Source of the DNA: Caballeronia choica
GTDB lineage: Bacteria; Pseudomonadota; Gammaproteobacteria; Burkholderiales; Burkholderiaceae
DNA length: 64,000 nucleotides
Direction of reading: 5' to 3'
Assembly: GCF_001544535.1 (NCBI RefSeq)
Contig: NZ_FCON02000025.1
Coordinates: 20,203 to 84,202, forward strand
Shown piece by piece: positions 36,800 to 44,690 of this stretch (position 1 is its first letter; each line of letters starts with the position of its first letter). The position numbers and the translations under genes were made by a program. The notes beneath the pieces are model-generated. The model ran no database searches. It saw only the letters and a list, made by a program, of their open reading frames with translations, and was not told where the DNA came from.

Positions 36800-38329
36800 C
36801 TACTGGAATGCGACTTCCGCGAAGCTGCGCAGCTTGCGGCTGTGGAGCTTCGACAGCCCGTTCATGCGCAGCAACTCCATCGCCTTCACGCCGATCTGCA
36901 AATGCTGGTCCACTTGCGCGCGGTAGAACTGGTCGGCCATGCCCGGCAGCTTCAGCTCGCCATGCAGCGGCTTGTCGGATACGCATAGCAGCGTGCCGTA
37001 AGGCACGCGGAAGCGGAACCCGTTCGCCGCGATCGTCGCGCTTTCCATGTCGAGCGCGATCGCGCGGCTTTGCGACAGCCGCTGCACCGGCTCGCGATGA
37101 TCGCGCAATTCCCAGTTGCGGTTGTCGACGCTCGCCACCGTTCCCGTGCGCATCACGCGCTTGAGTTCCACGCCCTCGAGTTGCGTCACCTGCGCGACCG
37201 CCTTCTCCAGCGCAACCTGCACTTCGGCCAGAGCCGGCACGGGCACCCATAGCGGCAAATCCGCATCGAGCACATGATCCTCGCGCACATAGCCGTGTGC
37301 GAGCACGTAGTCGCCGAGACGCTGTGTGTTGCGCAACCCCGCGCAGTGCCCGAGCATGATCCACGCATGCGGACGCAGCACCGCGATGTGATCGGTGATC
37401 GTCTTCGCGTTCGACGGCCCGACGCCGATGTTGACCATCGTGATGCCGCTGCCGTCGGCGCGCTTCAGGTGATACGCGGGCATCTGGGGCAAGCGCGCCG
37501 GTGCCGTGCCCTCGTCCTCGAACTGCTCGCTGAGGTTCGCGTTGTAGGTGATCACATCGCCCGGTTCGACGAACGACGAATACTCGCTGCGATACGCACG
37601 CGTTTCTTCATCGTCAGTGCGCGACATCATCGTGCGACCGAGCTTCACGAACTCGTCGATGTAGAACTGGTAGTTCGTGTAAAGCACGTAGTTCTGGAAA
37701 TGCGTCGGAAGCGTAGCCGTGTAATGCCTCAGCCGATGCAGCGAGAAATCCACGCGCGCCGCCGTGAACAGCGCGAGCGGATGCGGCTCGCCCGGACCCG
37801 GCTCGTAGGTGCCGTTGACGATGCGGTCGTCGAGCAGCGCGAGATCGGGCGTATCGAAGATGTTGCGCATCGCGAGCAGGCGGTCGCGATCGAGATCGCC
37901 TTCGAGATGGATGCCCTCGGCAAATGCGAAATGAATCGGGATCGGCTGCGCCGACACCCCCACTTCGATGCCGACGTGATGGTTCTTCGCCAGAAGCCGC
38001 AACTGCTCGCGATAGTAATCGCCGAACAGGTCGGGACGCGTGAGCGTTGTCTCGAAGATGCCCGGCCCGGCCACGAAGCCATACGAGCGGCGTGAATCGA
38101 TTTGCGTATTCAGTTCGGTCCGCACGCGCACGAACGGATAACACGCGCGCACGCGATGCGTGAAGCGCTCGTTACGCCGATAACGCGCGAAAGCATCGCG
38201 CAAAAACGCGGTATTTGCTTCATAAATCGCCGACAGACGCGTGACGGCGGCGACGGGATCGTCGAAGGATTCCGTCGGGAAATCGTTGGCGGGTGTGGCC
38301 TGCGTGCTCTGAGTCCGGTCGTTGGTCAT
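36800..38329 (-). CDS. amn: AMP nucleosidase
   Basis: Amn cleaves AMP to adenine and ribose 5-phosphate and helps control the adenylate pool. The 509-residue protein has the AMP-nucleosidase N-terminal domain (YEANTAFLRDAFARY, SYGFVAGPGIFETTLTRP) and a C-terminal phosphorylase-like nucleoside-binding domain (VNIGVGPSNAKTITDHIAVL, IMLGHCAGLRN, ALDMESATIAANG with the substrate-binding Met-Glu pair, LLCVSDKPLHGE). Length is close to the E. coli enzyme (484). The ATG has no strong ribosome binding site. Confidence 0.95.
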   Translation of the reverse strand: MTNDRTQSTQATPANDFPTESFDDPVAAVTRLSAIYEANTAFLRDAFARYRRNERFTHRVRACYPFVRVRTELNTQIDSRRSYGFVAGPGIFETTLTRPDLFGDYYREQLRLLAKNHHVGIEVGVSAQPIPIHFAFAEGIHLEGDLDRDRLLAMRNIFDTPDLALLDDRIVNGTYEPGPGEPHPLALFTAARVDFSLHRLRHYTATLPTHFQNYVLYTNYQFYIDEFVKLGRTMMSRTDDEETRAYRSEYSSFVEPGDVITYNANLSEQFEDEGTAPARLPQMPAYHLKRADGSGITMVNIGVGPSNAKTITDHIAVLRPHAWIMLGHCAGLRNTQRLGDYVLAHGYVREDHVLDADLPLWVPVPALAEVQVALEKAVAQVTQLEGVELKRVMRTGTVASVDNRNWELRDHREPVQRLSQSRAIALDMESATIAANGFRFRVPYGTLLCVSDKPLHGELKLPGMADQFYRAQVDQHLQIGVKAMELLRMNGLSKLHSRKLRSFAEVAFQ

Positions 38330-38529
38330 GATCTTGCGCGCTCTTGTGATGAATCGACATTACCACGGAAGAACGCAAGATCCATGAAGCCCATGCTCGC
38401 CGCGTGCGCGCTGCAACACCTTTATGACGCGGTCATCAAATAAGCCAAAAGCGGCGCAAAATAAGGCGTTGCGAGACCCTTTGACGGATGCGTTTTGCTA
38501 AAATCCGGCCAGTCATTTGGAGAAACACC

Positions 38530-38928
38530 ATGAAGCCGCTTCTTTCTGCCGCCGTTGCGGCAGTCCTCGCCGCCGGCAGCATCAGCGCGATTGCGCAGCC
38601 GACGCCCGCGGCAGCAGAGCCCCAGGCGCACACGATGTCGCCGGAAGAAGCCGCCGGGCTTCCGGACCTGAAGGCCATCAACCGCCCGCCGGCATCGGTG
38701 AGTTCGAAGGTCGAAATCTCGCCGCCGCGCCAGCCGAGCTATCACGAACTGAGTACGAACGGCACGGAAATCACCGAGTACCGCGACAAGGGCAAGCCCG
38801 TCGAAATCAACGTGCAGTCGAATTTCGGCACGCGCTACCAGATGAGCGCGCCCGCCGACACGTCGCCCGCGGTACGCGACAACGGCAAGGCGAGCACGCG
38901 CCTGCCGTCGTTGAATCTGCGTTATTGA
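38530..38928 (+). CDS. DUF2782 family exported protein
   Basis: A 132-residue protein with a Sec signal peptide (MKPLLSAAVAAVLAAGSISA, cleavage after AIA or nearby), then a Pro-rich linker and the conserved core (TEITEYRDKGKPVEINVQSN, FGTRYQM). GGAG lies 7 bases before the ATG. Function unknown; the gene commonly sits between polA and thrB in Burkholderiaceae, as it nearly does here. Confidence 0.85.
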   Translation: MKPLLSAAVAAVLAAGSISAIAQPTPAAAEPQAHTMSPEEAAGLPDLKAINRPPASVSSKVEISPPRQPSYHELSTNGTEITEYRDKGKPVEINVQSNFGTRYQMSAPADTSPAVRDNGKASTRLPSLNLRY

Positions 38929-39082
38929 CCTGCGTTATTGATCGCCCGCCCGCAGCGTGCACTGAGGGCTTCCGCAATCCCCGCCTGGCAGCCGCTCGTC
39001 GCGTGAGCGGTTCGCCAGACTGGCAGCGTCGCGCGCCACGCGTTTGAACGAGCCAGCCATCCAACCTGACCACGTTCCCCGC

Positions 39083-40054
39083 ATGGCCGTATTTACTCCT
39101 GTCACCCCTTCCCAGCTCGACGACTGGCTGCAGAACTACGATCTCGGCGATGTCGCCGAATTTCGCGGCATTGCGTCGGGCATCGAGAACAGCAACTTCT
39201 TCCTGACCACGACGCACGGCCAGTACGTCCTCACGATCTTCGAGAACCTGAGCGCCACGCAACTGCCGTTCTACCTCGACCTGATGCGCCATCTCGCATC
39301 GCATGGCGTGCCGGTGCCCGATCCGATGCCGCATCGCGACGGCTCGCTCTTCGCCGAACTCAACGGCAAGCCCGCGACCATCGTGACGAAGCTCGAAGGC
39401 GCGCCCGAACTGGCGCCCACGCCCGCGCACTGCATCGAAGTCGGCCAGATGCTGGCGCGCCTGCATCTGGCGGGCCGCGATTTCCCGCAGCATCAGCACA
39501 ACCTGCGCAGCCTCGCGTGGTGGCAGGAGAACCTGCCCGCGATCCTGCCATTCCTCGCCGGCGACCAGCGCGCCCTGATCGAAACCGAACTCGCGCATCA
39601 GACGGCGTTCTTCGGTTCGGCCGATTACGCGTCGCTGCCGGAAGGCCCGTGCCATTGCGACCTCTTCCGCGACAACGTGCTGTTCGCGCACACGGCGGGT
39701 CATGTGCGCCTCGGCGGCTTCTTCGACTTCTATTTCGCCGGCGTCGACAAGTGGCTGTTCGACGTCGCCGTGTGCGTGAACGACTGGTGCATCGACCTCG
39801 CGACGGGTGTACTGGACCCATCGCGCGTCGACGCAATGCTGCGCGCCTACCAGACCGTGCGCCCGTTCACGCCCGCCGAGGAGCGGCACTGGAACGACAT
39901 GCTGCGGGCGGGCGCGCTGCGCTTCTGGGTCTCGCGTCTCTACGATTTCCATCGCCCGCGCGAGGCCGAAATGCTCAAGCCGCACGACCCGGGTCATTTC
40001 GAACGCATCCTGCGTGAACGCGTCAAAGCCGCACCCCATCCCGCCACACGGTAA
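39083..40054 (+). CDS. thrB: Homoserine kinase ThrB (choline-kinase-like type)
   Basis: This 323-residue kinase phosphorylates homoserine for threonine synthesis. It belongs to the protein-kinase-like (APH/ChoK) fold and not the GHMP homoserine kinases, as in other Burkholderia. Visible motifs are [16 protein letters not shown] at the start, the catalytic loop [12 protein letters not shown] (Asp and Asn) and the metal-binding FFDFYFAG. I start at the ATG at 39083 because the family begins there; an in-frame TTG 13 codons earlier is less likely. Confidence 0.92.
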   Translation: MAVFTPVTPSQLDDWLQNYDLGDVAEFRGIASGIENSNFFLTTTHGQYVLTIFENLSATQLPFYLDLMRHLASHGVPVPDPMPHRDGSLFAELNGKPATIVTKLEGAPELAPTPAHCIEVGQMLARLHLAGRDFPQHQHNLRSLAWWQENLPAILPFLAGDQRALIETELAHQTAFFGSADYASLPEGPCHCDLFRDNVLFAHTAGHVRLGGFFDFYFAGVDKWLFDVAVCVNDWCIDLATGVLDPSRVDAMLRAYQTVRPFTPAEERHWNDMLRAGALRFWVSRLYDFHRPREAEMLKPHDPGHFERILRERVKAAPHPATR

Positions 40055-40061
40055 GCAATTT

Positions 40062-40883
40062 ATGCAACTGATCGAAGTCCCCGCCAAAGCCGGTTACGTG
40101 TGGTTCCGCCAGGGCATCTGGCTGTTCCGCCGCAATCCGCTCGCGTTTCTCACGGTGTTCTTCGCGTATCTGTTCATCATGACGCTGATCTCGCGCATCC
40201 CGCTGGTCGGCCCGTTCCTGCCGCTGCTGCTAATTCCGGGCGTCGCCGTCGGCTTCATGGCCGCGTGCCGCAACACCATCGCGGGCAAGCCCGTCTGGCC
40301 GACCGTCCTCGTCGACGGATTTCGCTCCTACGGCAGCGTCGTCTCGCGAAGGCTGCTGGTGCTGGGCGCGCTCTATATCGTCGCGATGGGCGCGATTTTC
40401 GCGCTGTCGGCGCTCGTGGACGGCGGGCTTTTGCTCAGCATGATGCTCGGCAACGGCCCGACCGGCGACCCGGAAACCGTGGCCGCCAGCTTCAGTCCGC
40501 TCGCCGTGCTGGTGGCGATGGGTGGGTATCTGCCCGTCGCGATGCTCTTCTGGTTCGCGCCGATCCTGGTTGCGTGGCACGACGTGCCGCCGGCGAAAGC
40601 GCTCTTTTTCAGCTTTGTCGGTTGCTGGCGCAATCGCGGAGCGTTCGTTTTCTATGGCGTACTGTGGATCGCGATCGCGCTCGCCGTGTCGTTCGGATTG
40701 ACCGCGCTAATGCAGGCGCTCGGCGCAGGGCAGGAAGTAGCGCTCGCGGTGCTGATGCCCGCGTCGATTCTCGTCACGACCGCGCTGTATTGCTCGTTCT
40801 ACGCGACCTATCGCGGCTGTTTCGGCGTGCAATCGCCCGACACGCCCGATATTCCGGACGGCTCGGACGCGCCGGGCGTGTGA
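40062..40883 (+). CDS. BPSS1780-type membrane protein
   Basis: A 273-residue integral membrane protein with an amphipathic start (VPAKAGYVWFRQGIWLFRRNP) and about six transmembrane helices, ending in a Pro/Asp-rich cytoplasmic tail. It matches the family annotated in Burkholderia as BPSS1780; function unknown. It starts 7 bases after thrB and is probably co-transcribed. Confidence 0.8.
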   Translation: MQLIEVPAKAGYVWFRQGIWLFRRNPLAFLTVFFAYLFIMTLISRIPLVGPFLPLLLIPGVAVGFMAACRNTIAGKPVWPTVLVDGFRSYGSVVSRRLLVLGALYIVAMGAIFALSALVDGGLLLSMMLGNGPTGDPETVAASFSPLAVLVAMGGYLPVAMLFWFAPILVAWHDVPPAKALFFSFVGCWRNRGAFVFYGVLWIAIALAVSFGLTALMQALGAGQEVALAVLMPASILVTTALYCSFYATYRGCFGVQSPDTPDIPDGSDAPGV

Positions 40884-40998
40884 TTCGGCTGGCCGTCCGC
40901 CGTTGAAAACGGGCGCCTTCGGGCGCCCGTTTCATTCGTGCGCAAAGGATTTGCGTAGACTAGCGCTATCGGCCATTCGCGCTCCCGGGCTTTCCGCC

Positions 40999-41481
40999 AT
41001 GACCTCGCCCCAGAACTTCCCGCTCGAACTCGACGAGCAACTGTGCTTCGCGCTCTATTCGACGTCGCTCGCGATGACGAAGGCCTATAAGCCGCCGCTC
41101 GAAAAACTCGGGCTGACCTATCCGCAATACCTGACCATGCTCGTTCTCTGGGAAAGCGACGACCTGACCGTCAAGGAAATGGCCGCGCGCCTGAGCCTCG
41201 ATTCCGCGACGATGACGCCGCTTCTCAAGCGCCTCGAAGCGCAGGGCTACGTCGAACGGGTGCGCGGCGTCGAGGACGAGCGGCAGGTTCATATTCGCCT
41301 GACCGAGGTCGGCCGCGCGCTGAAGCAAGCGGCGCGCGAAATACCGCCGGAAATCTACTGCGCCGCCGGGTCGGACGCCGACAACCTCACGCAATTGCGC
41401 GATTCGCTGGTCAAACTGCGAGCGTCGCTGAACGAATACATCGCGGTTGATAGCCTGAGTCAAACGCGGCCATCAAAATAA
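40999..41481 (+). CDS. ohrR: MarR family organic hydroperoxide sensor OhrR
   Basis: OhrR represses ohr until an organic peroxide oxidises its reactive cysteine. The 160-residue protein has the family N-terminus with that Cys ([16 protein letters not shown]), a winged helix ([40 protein letters not shown]) and a dimerisation C-terminus. The ohr gene follows 99 bases downstream on the same strand, with its own promoter in the gap. A further Cys in IYCAAG could be the resolving one. Confidence 0.93.
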   Translation: MTSPQNFPLELDEQLCFALYSTSLAMTKAYKPPLEKLGLTYPQYLTMLVLWESDDLTVKEMAARLSLDSATMTPLLKRLEAQGYVERVRGVEDERQVHIRLTEVGRALKQAAREIPPEIYCAAGSDADNLTQLRDSLVKLRASLNEYIAVDSLSQTRPSK

Positions 41482-41487
41482 TTTACT

Positions 41488-41516
41488 TTGTACACTAATT
41501 ATTATCGCGATACATT
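41488..41516 (+). promoter_or_regulatory. ohr promoter, likely OhrR-controlled
   Basis: TTGTAC and TACATT are separated by 17 bases of A+T-rich sequence (ACTAATTATTATCGCGA), a good sigma-70 promoter starting six bases after the ohrR stop. OhrR operators are A+T-rich dyads overlapping such promoters, so this is the natural site of repression. Confidence 0.7.
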
Positions 41517-41580
41517 TCATCCCGTGGTTGGCGCTTCAGCGAACCAAAAATCGAACCGAACTCAACGAAAGGAGCAAATG

Positions 41581-42000
41581 ATGAGCATCCTCTACAAGGC
41601 AACGGCAACGAGCACGGGTGGCCGCGACGGCCGCGCCGTTTCGTCGGATCAGCAACTTGACGTAAAGCTCAGCGCGCCGAAGGAACTGGGCGGCACGGGC
41701 GCGGCGGGTACGAACCCGGAGCAACTGTTCGCAGCCGGCTATTCGGCGTGCTTCCTGAGCGCGATGAAATTCGTCGCCGGCCAGCAAAAGCGTTCGGTTC
41801 CCACCGATACGACCGTGACGGCGGACGTAGGCGTCGGTCCGAACGACACCGGCGGTTTTGCGCTCGACGTGGAACTGCGTGTCACGCTGCCCGGCTTGTC
41901 GGCGGAAGAAGCCCAACAACTGGTCGATGCCGCGCACAAGGTTTGCCCTTACTCGAACGCGACGCGCAATAACGTGGACGTCCGCGTGAAGGTGGCCTGA
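41581..42000 (+). CDS. ohr: Organic hydroperoxide reductase Ohr
   Basis: Ohr is a thiol peroxidase that reduces organic and fatty-acid hydroperoxides using dihydrolipoamide. The 139-residue OsmC-fold protein has the two catalytic cysteines in AAGYSACFLSAMKF and AHKVCPYSNATRNN and the conserved Arg/Glu region near the N-terminus (GGRDGRAVSSDQQL, GGTGAAGTNPEQLF). Two ATGs are adjacent; AAGGAG lies only three bases from the first (41578), so I use the second. Confidence 0.96.
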   Translation: MSILYKATATSTGGRDGRAVSSDQQLDVKLSAPKELGGTGAAGTNPEQLFAAGYSACFLSAMKFVAGQQKRSVPTDTTVTADVGVGPNDTGGFALDVELRVTLPGLSAEEAQQLVDAAHKVCPYSNATRNNVDVRVKVA

Positions 42001-42029
42001 GGCTACAAAGCTTCGGCCACAAAATGCGA

Positions 42030-42051
42030 ATGCCGGCTCAAGAGCCGGCAT
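42030..42051 (+). terminator. Terminator after ohr
   Basis: ATGCCGGCTC and GAGCCGGCAT pair around AA, flanked by an A-rich upstream side and TTTGCGTTT downstream. Confidence 0.75.
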
Positions 42052-42106
42052 TTGCGTTTGATGCTTGCGCTTTCGATCGCGCTGCGCCGTGCATGGCGCC
42101 TCGCTC

Positions 42107-42280
42107 TTACTGAGCGAGCCACGACGGATGACGTTGCGAGCCACGACGATCCAGGTTCTTCATACGATATTCGAGATCGTAGATGTCGGTGGCTTCGGCG
42201 AGATAGGCGTCGTCGCGTTCACGCGCGCGTTCATCAGGGGTCTTGGTCAGAAACAGGAAGATTCGGCTGAGCAGATACAT
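42107..42280 (-). CDS. DUF3563 family small protein
   Basis: A 57-residue ORF on the minus strand: MYLLSRIFLFLTKTPDERAR, then ERDDAYLAEATDIYDLEYRM and KNLDRRGSQRHP. GAGG lies 7 bases upstream of the ATG, and a TATAAT is about 45 bases upstream. The product matches the DUF3563 family common in Burkholderiaceae: a hydrophobic N-terminal helix followed by an acidic amphipathic helix. Function unknown. A stem-loop (CTCGCTC/GAGCGAG, 42100-42118) spans its stop codon. Confidence 0.85.
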   Translation of the reverse strand: MYLLSRIFLFLTKTPDERARERDDAYLAEATDIYDLEYRMKNLDRRGSQRHPSWLAQ

Positions 42281-42323
42281 GGTGCACCTCGAAGATTAAG
42301 GGTAAATACCTATGACAGAACCG

Positions 42324-42329
42324 ATTATA
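42324..42329 (-). promoter_or_regulatory. -10 element of the DUF3563 gene
   Basis: Minus-strand TATAAT about 45 bases before the start codon, in an A+T-rich stretch. AGGGATTACCCT next to it is a near-palindrome that could be an operator. Confidence 0.6.
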
Positions 42330-42415
42330 GGGTAATCCCTTATTCGACGCCAGCCTTCATTCCAGAAACCTGACCCTGAAGACTTAATTGCAACAACCGA
42401 AATGCCGAAAGGGCC

Positions 42416-43573
42416 TCAGGCAAGCAATTCGTCGCCGATCGAGTGCTTGACGCGCCGCTGGTGCTTGAAAAATTCCCACATCAGCGCGGTCGAATCAGGC
42501 CCCTTCGACGAGTGGAACGCGACGGTATCGTCGCCGCCGGCCCACGAATGGCCGAGCCCGCGCACGACGCAGGTCTTCACGACCCGACGCCCGTTCTTCA
42601 CGAAGTCGCGGACGACTCCGTCCGCCACCTTTTCCTCGCGCGTTTCGCCGGCGCGACGTGCACCGGTCGCATCGATGAAGCCGTTCAGCCGCAAGAACTG
42701 CGTGGACAGTTGCTCGGCGTTGTTAGCCGACACGACCGAATCGAGTTCGCCGTGCACGATGATGGCCGGCATGCCCGGAAAGTTGCGCACGTCGACGGTG
42801 GCGTCGATCAGCCCAACCGGGTCGTTGCGGCTGCCGCGCCGCATGACGTCCATCGCGGCGACCGCGGAGCGCGCCTCGCCGAACACGACGCCCGAATGCA
42901 GTCCGACCGCAGCGAACACCGACGGATAGCGGATCGCGAGCAACGCGGCGAGCCCCGCGCCCGCCGACATCCCGGCGACGTACACCCGCTCCGGGTCCAG
43001 CCGATGTTGCGCGACCACCGCCTGCACCAGCGAAACGACCGATGCCGCTTCGCCGCCGCCACCGGCACTGGAGTCGTCGTACCAGCGCCAGCAGCGGTGC
43101 GCGTGATCGTGCTTTGACTGCTCCGGATACAACACCGCGAAACCGTAGCGGTCGGCGAGCAAGTTGATGCGCGTGCCTTGCGCAAATTCGTCGGCGTTCT
43201 GCTTGCAGCCGTGCAGCATCACGACGAGCGGCATCCGCGCGAGTGCCGCGCCCGGCGGCGTATAGAGCGCATACGACAGGTGATTGACGAAGCGTCCGGC
43301 CGTCGGCGGCGCCGAATGGAACGAGCGCTCCCATTTGCCGCGTGCCCACGCCGATGCGCGGGGACGAACACGCGACTCGTGCACGGGCGGCCGAGCGCTG
43401 GCACGCGCCACGGGTGCGGATTTGACCGGGGCGGCGACCTTCGCCTTCTTGACGGTCGTCGCGCGTTTTTGCTTTGCCGGCGTGCGCGTCTTCGGCGACC
43501 GGACCGTTTCGGCCTGGCCGGTGATCAGACGTCGCAGGCCGCGCAGCCAGAGATTGGTGAGACTTTTTGGCAT
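42416..43573 (-). CDS. PHB depolymerase family esterase
   Basis: This 385-residue alpha/beta hydrolase begins with a basic, low-complexity N-terminal region (about 1-85, Lys/Ala/Thr/Arg-rich), followed by the esterase domain: LVVMLHGCKQNADEFAQGTR (oxyanion), the lipase box GMSAGAGLAALLA with the nucleophile Ser, the Asp in IVHGELDSVV and the His in GLGHSWAGGDD. Members of this family cleave short polyhydroxybutyrate oligomers or feruloyl/acetyl esters; no classic signal peptide is visible here, so intracellular action on PHB granules is possible. I start at the ATG 43573 (GGAG 12 bases upstream); an ATG seven codons earlier is an alternative. Confidence 0.85.
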   Translation of the reverse strand: MPKSLTNLWLRGLRRLITGQAETVRSPKTRTPAKQKRATTVKKAKVAAPVKSAPVARASARPPVHESRVRPRASAWARGKWERSFHSAPPTAGRFVNHLSYALYTPPGAALARMPLVVMLHGCKQNADEFAQGTRINLLADRYGFAVLYPEQSKHDHAHRCWRWYDDSSAGGGGEAASVVSLVQAVVAQHRLDPERVYVAGMSAGAGLAALLAIRYPSVFAAVGLHSGVVFGEARSAVAAMDVMRRGSRNDPVGLIDATVDVRNFPGMPAIIVHGELDSVVSANNAEQLSTQFLRLNGFIDATGARRAGETREEKVADGVVRDFVKNGRRVVKTCVVRGLGHSWAGGDDTVAFHSSKGPDSTALMWEFFKHQRRVKHSIGDELLA

Positions 43574-43930
43574 TTGAATGGGGCTCCACAGCATGCAATT
43601 TGGTCCGGCGCGACGAAGGACGCACCGGAAGTTTGTGCAGTGCACAATAACACCGATCATCTTGGGTTGCGTGCAGCAGCGCGGTGCGGAAACGGGCCAA
43701 ACTAGATGGCGATAGCGACTTTAACCGTAAAATAATGCAACTTATTGATCATTACGCGCAGAATTCCCAGCCGGTCCTGGCAAAATTCGGAAATTTCCTC
43801 AAAAGGTATACTGTTGCTAGCCGGTCGCATCGTTGTGATCGGTGAAACGGGATGCCAAGGGAACACTGGAACGCCGCTTCGGCTGCGGCGTTGCAGCAAC
43901 GATCGTTCCACCCAGTCAAAAAATAATTCG
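43574..43930. promoter_or_regulatory. Divergent intergenic region between the esterase and PAP2 genes
   Basis: I see no gene in these 357 bases. TTGTGCA/TGCACAA at 43633-43647 is a perfect 7-bp dyad close to the esterase start and a possible operator. TATACT at 43807-43812 is a plus-strand -10 candidate for the PAP2 gene. An AACGCCGC/GCGGCGTT hairpin with a TTCGGCT loop (43870-43892) then lies in its leader, about 40 bases before the start codon. Confidence 0.5.
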
Positions 43931-44614
43931 ATGCCTGATTTTCCACCTTCACTCTGGTTGTCGATTACCGCACTTGGCAGTGTCGGCGTGATGATTCCGC
44001 TCGCGCTCGCCGTGGCCGCGTGGCTCGCGATCGGTTATCCGCGCCGGTACGCGCTCGGCTGGCTTGGCGTCCTCGGGGCGGCGAGCGGTCTGGTGTTCGT
44101 CAGCAAGATCGCGTTTCTCGGCTGGGGACTCGGCGTGCGCGGCTGGGATTTCACCGGCATCAGCGGACACGCGATGGTCGCGACCGCGGTCCTGCCCGTG
44201 GCGCTGTTCGTCGCGCTGCTGCCCGCGCGTGGTGCGATCCGCGCGACGGGCGTGCTGCTCGGGCTCGCGGGAGGCGTCGCGGTCGGGGTGTCGCGGATCG
44301 TGTTGAACGCGCATTCGGAATCGGAAGTGATCGCGGGCTGCGCGCTCGGCGCCGTGGTCGCGGTGTCGTTCGCGCGGCTCGCGTGGCGCGCCGAGGCGGG
44401 ACGGCTGTCACCGGCGCCGGTCGCAGCCAGCCTCGCCGTGGTGGCGATCACGCTGCACGGCGTGCCGGTGCCGACTCAATACTGGATCACGCAGATCGCG
44501 CTGGAATTGTCAGGCCACGAGCGGCCCTACATACGCGCACGCTGGAAAGCCGGCCACTACGACGCGCCAGTCCGGCGCACCGAAGCGCCCGCGCCCCGGT
44601 TTCCGGTCGCCTGA
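43931..44614 (+). CDS. PAP2-type phosphatase family membrane protein
   Basis: A 227-residue inner-membrane protein with about six hydrophobic helices. It carries the second and third phosphatase motifs (GISGHAM with the catalytic His, and SRIVLNAHSESEVIAG with Arg and His) typical of PAP2 lipid phosphatases, but the first Lys/Arg-rich motif is not obvious. Possible substrates are undecaprenyl diphosphate or phosphatidic acid. The ATG at 43931 lacks a clear ribosome binding site. Confidence 0.78.
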   Translation: MPDFPPSLWLSITALGSVGVMIPLALAVAAWLAIGYPRRYALGWLGVLGAASGLVFVSKIAFLGWGLGVRGWDFTGISGHAMVATAVLPVALFVALLPARGAIRATGVLLGLAGGVAVGVSRIVLNAHSESEVIAGCALGAVVAVSFARLAWRAEAGRLSPAPVAASLAVVAITLHGVPVPTQYWITQIALELSGHERPYIRARWKAGHYDAPVRRTEAPAPRFPVA

Positions 44615-44630
44615 AGCGGCGCGTTCACGC

Positions 44631-44678
44631 TTGATCGCTTGATCGCTTGATCGTCAGATCGCTGGATCGCTGGATCGC
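44631..44678. repeat. Six tandem 8-bp units (TKGATCGC)
   Basis: Units are TTGATCGC twice, TTGATCGT, CAGATCGC and TGGATCGC twice, contiguous over 48 bases between the PAP2 and CHAD stop codons. GATC occurs once per unit, giving a cluster of Dam-type sites. Confidence 0.85.
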
Positions 44679-44690
44679 GACCGCCGACGC

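Noticed and set aside
43870-43892. AACGCCGC/GCGGCGTT hairpin as a terminator
   Set aside because: No T run on either strand, and no gene ends near it; it is more likely a leader structure of the PAP2 gene.
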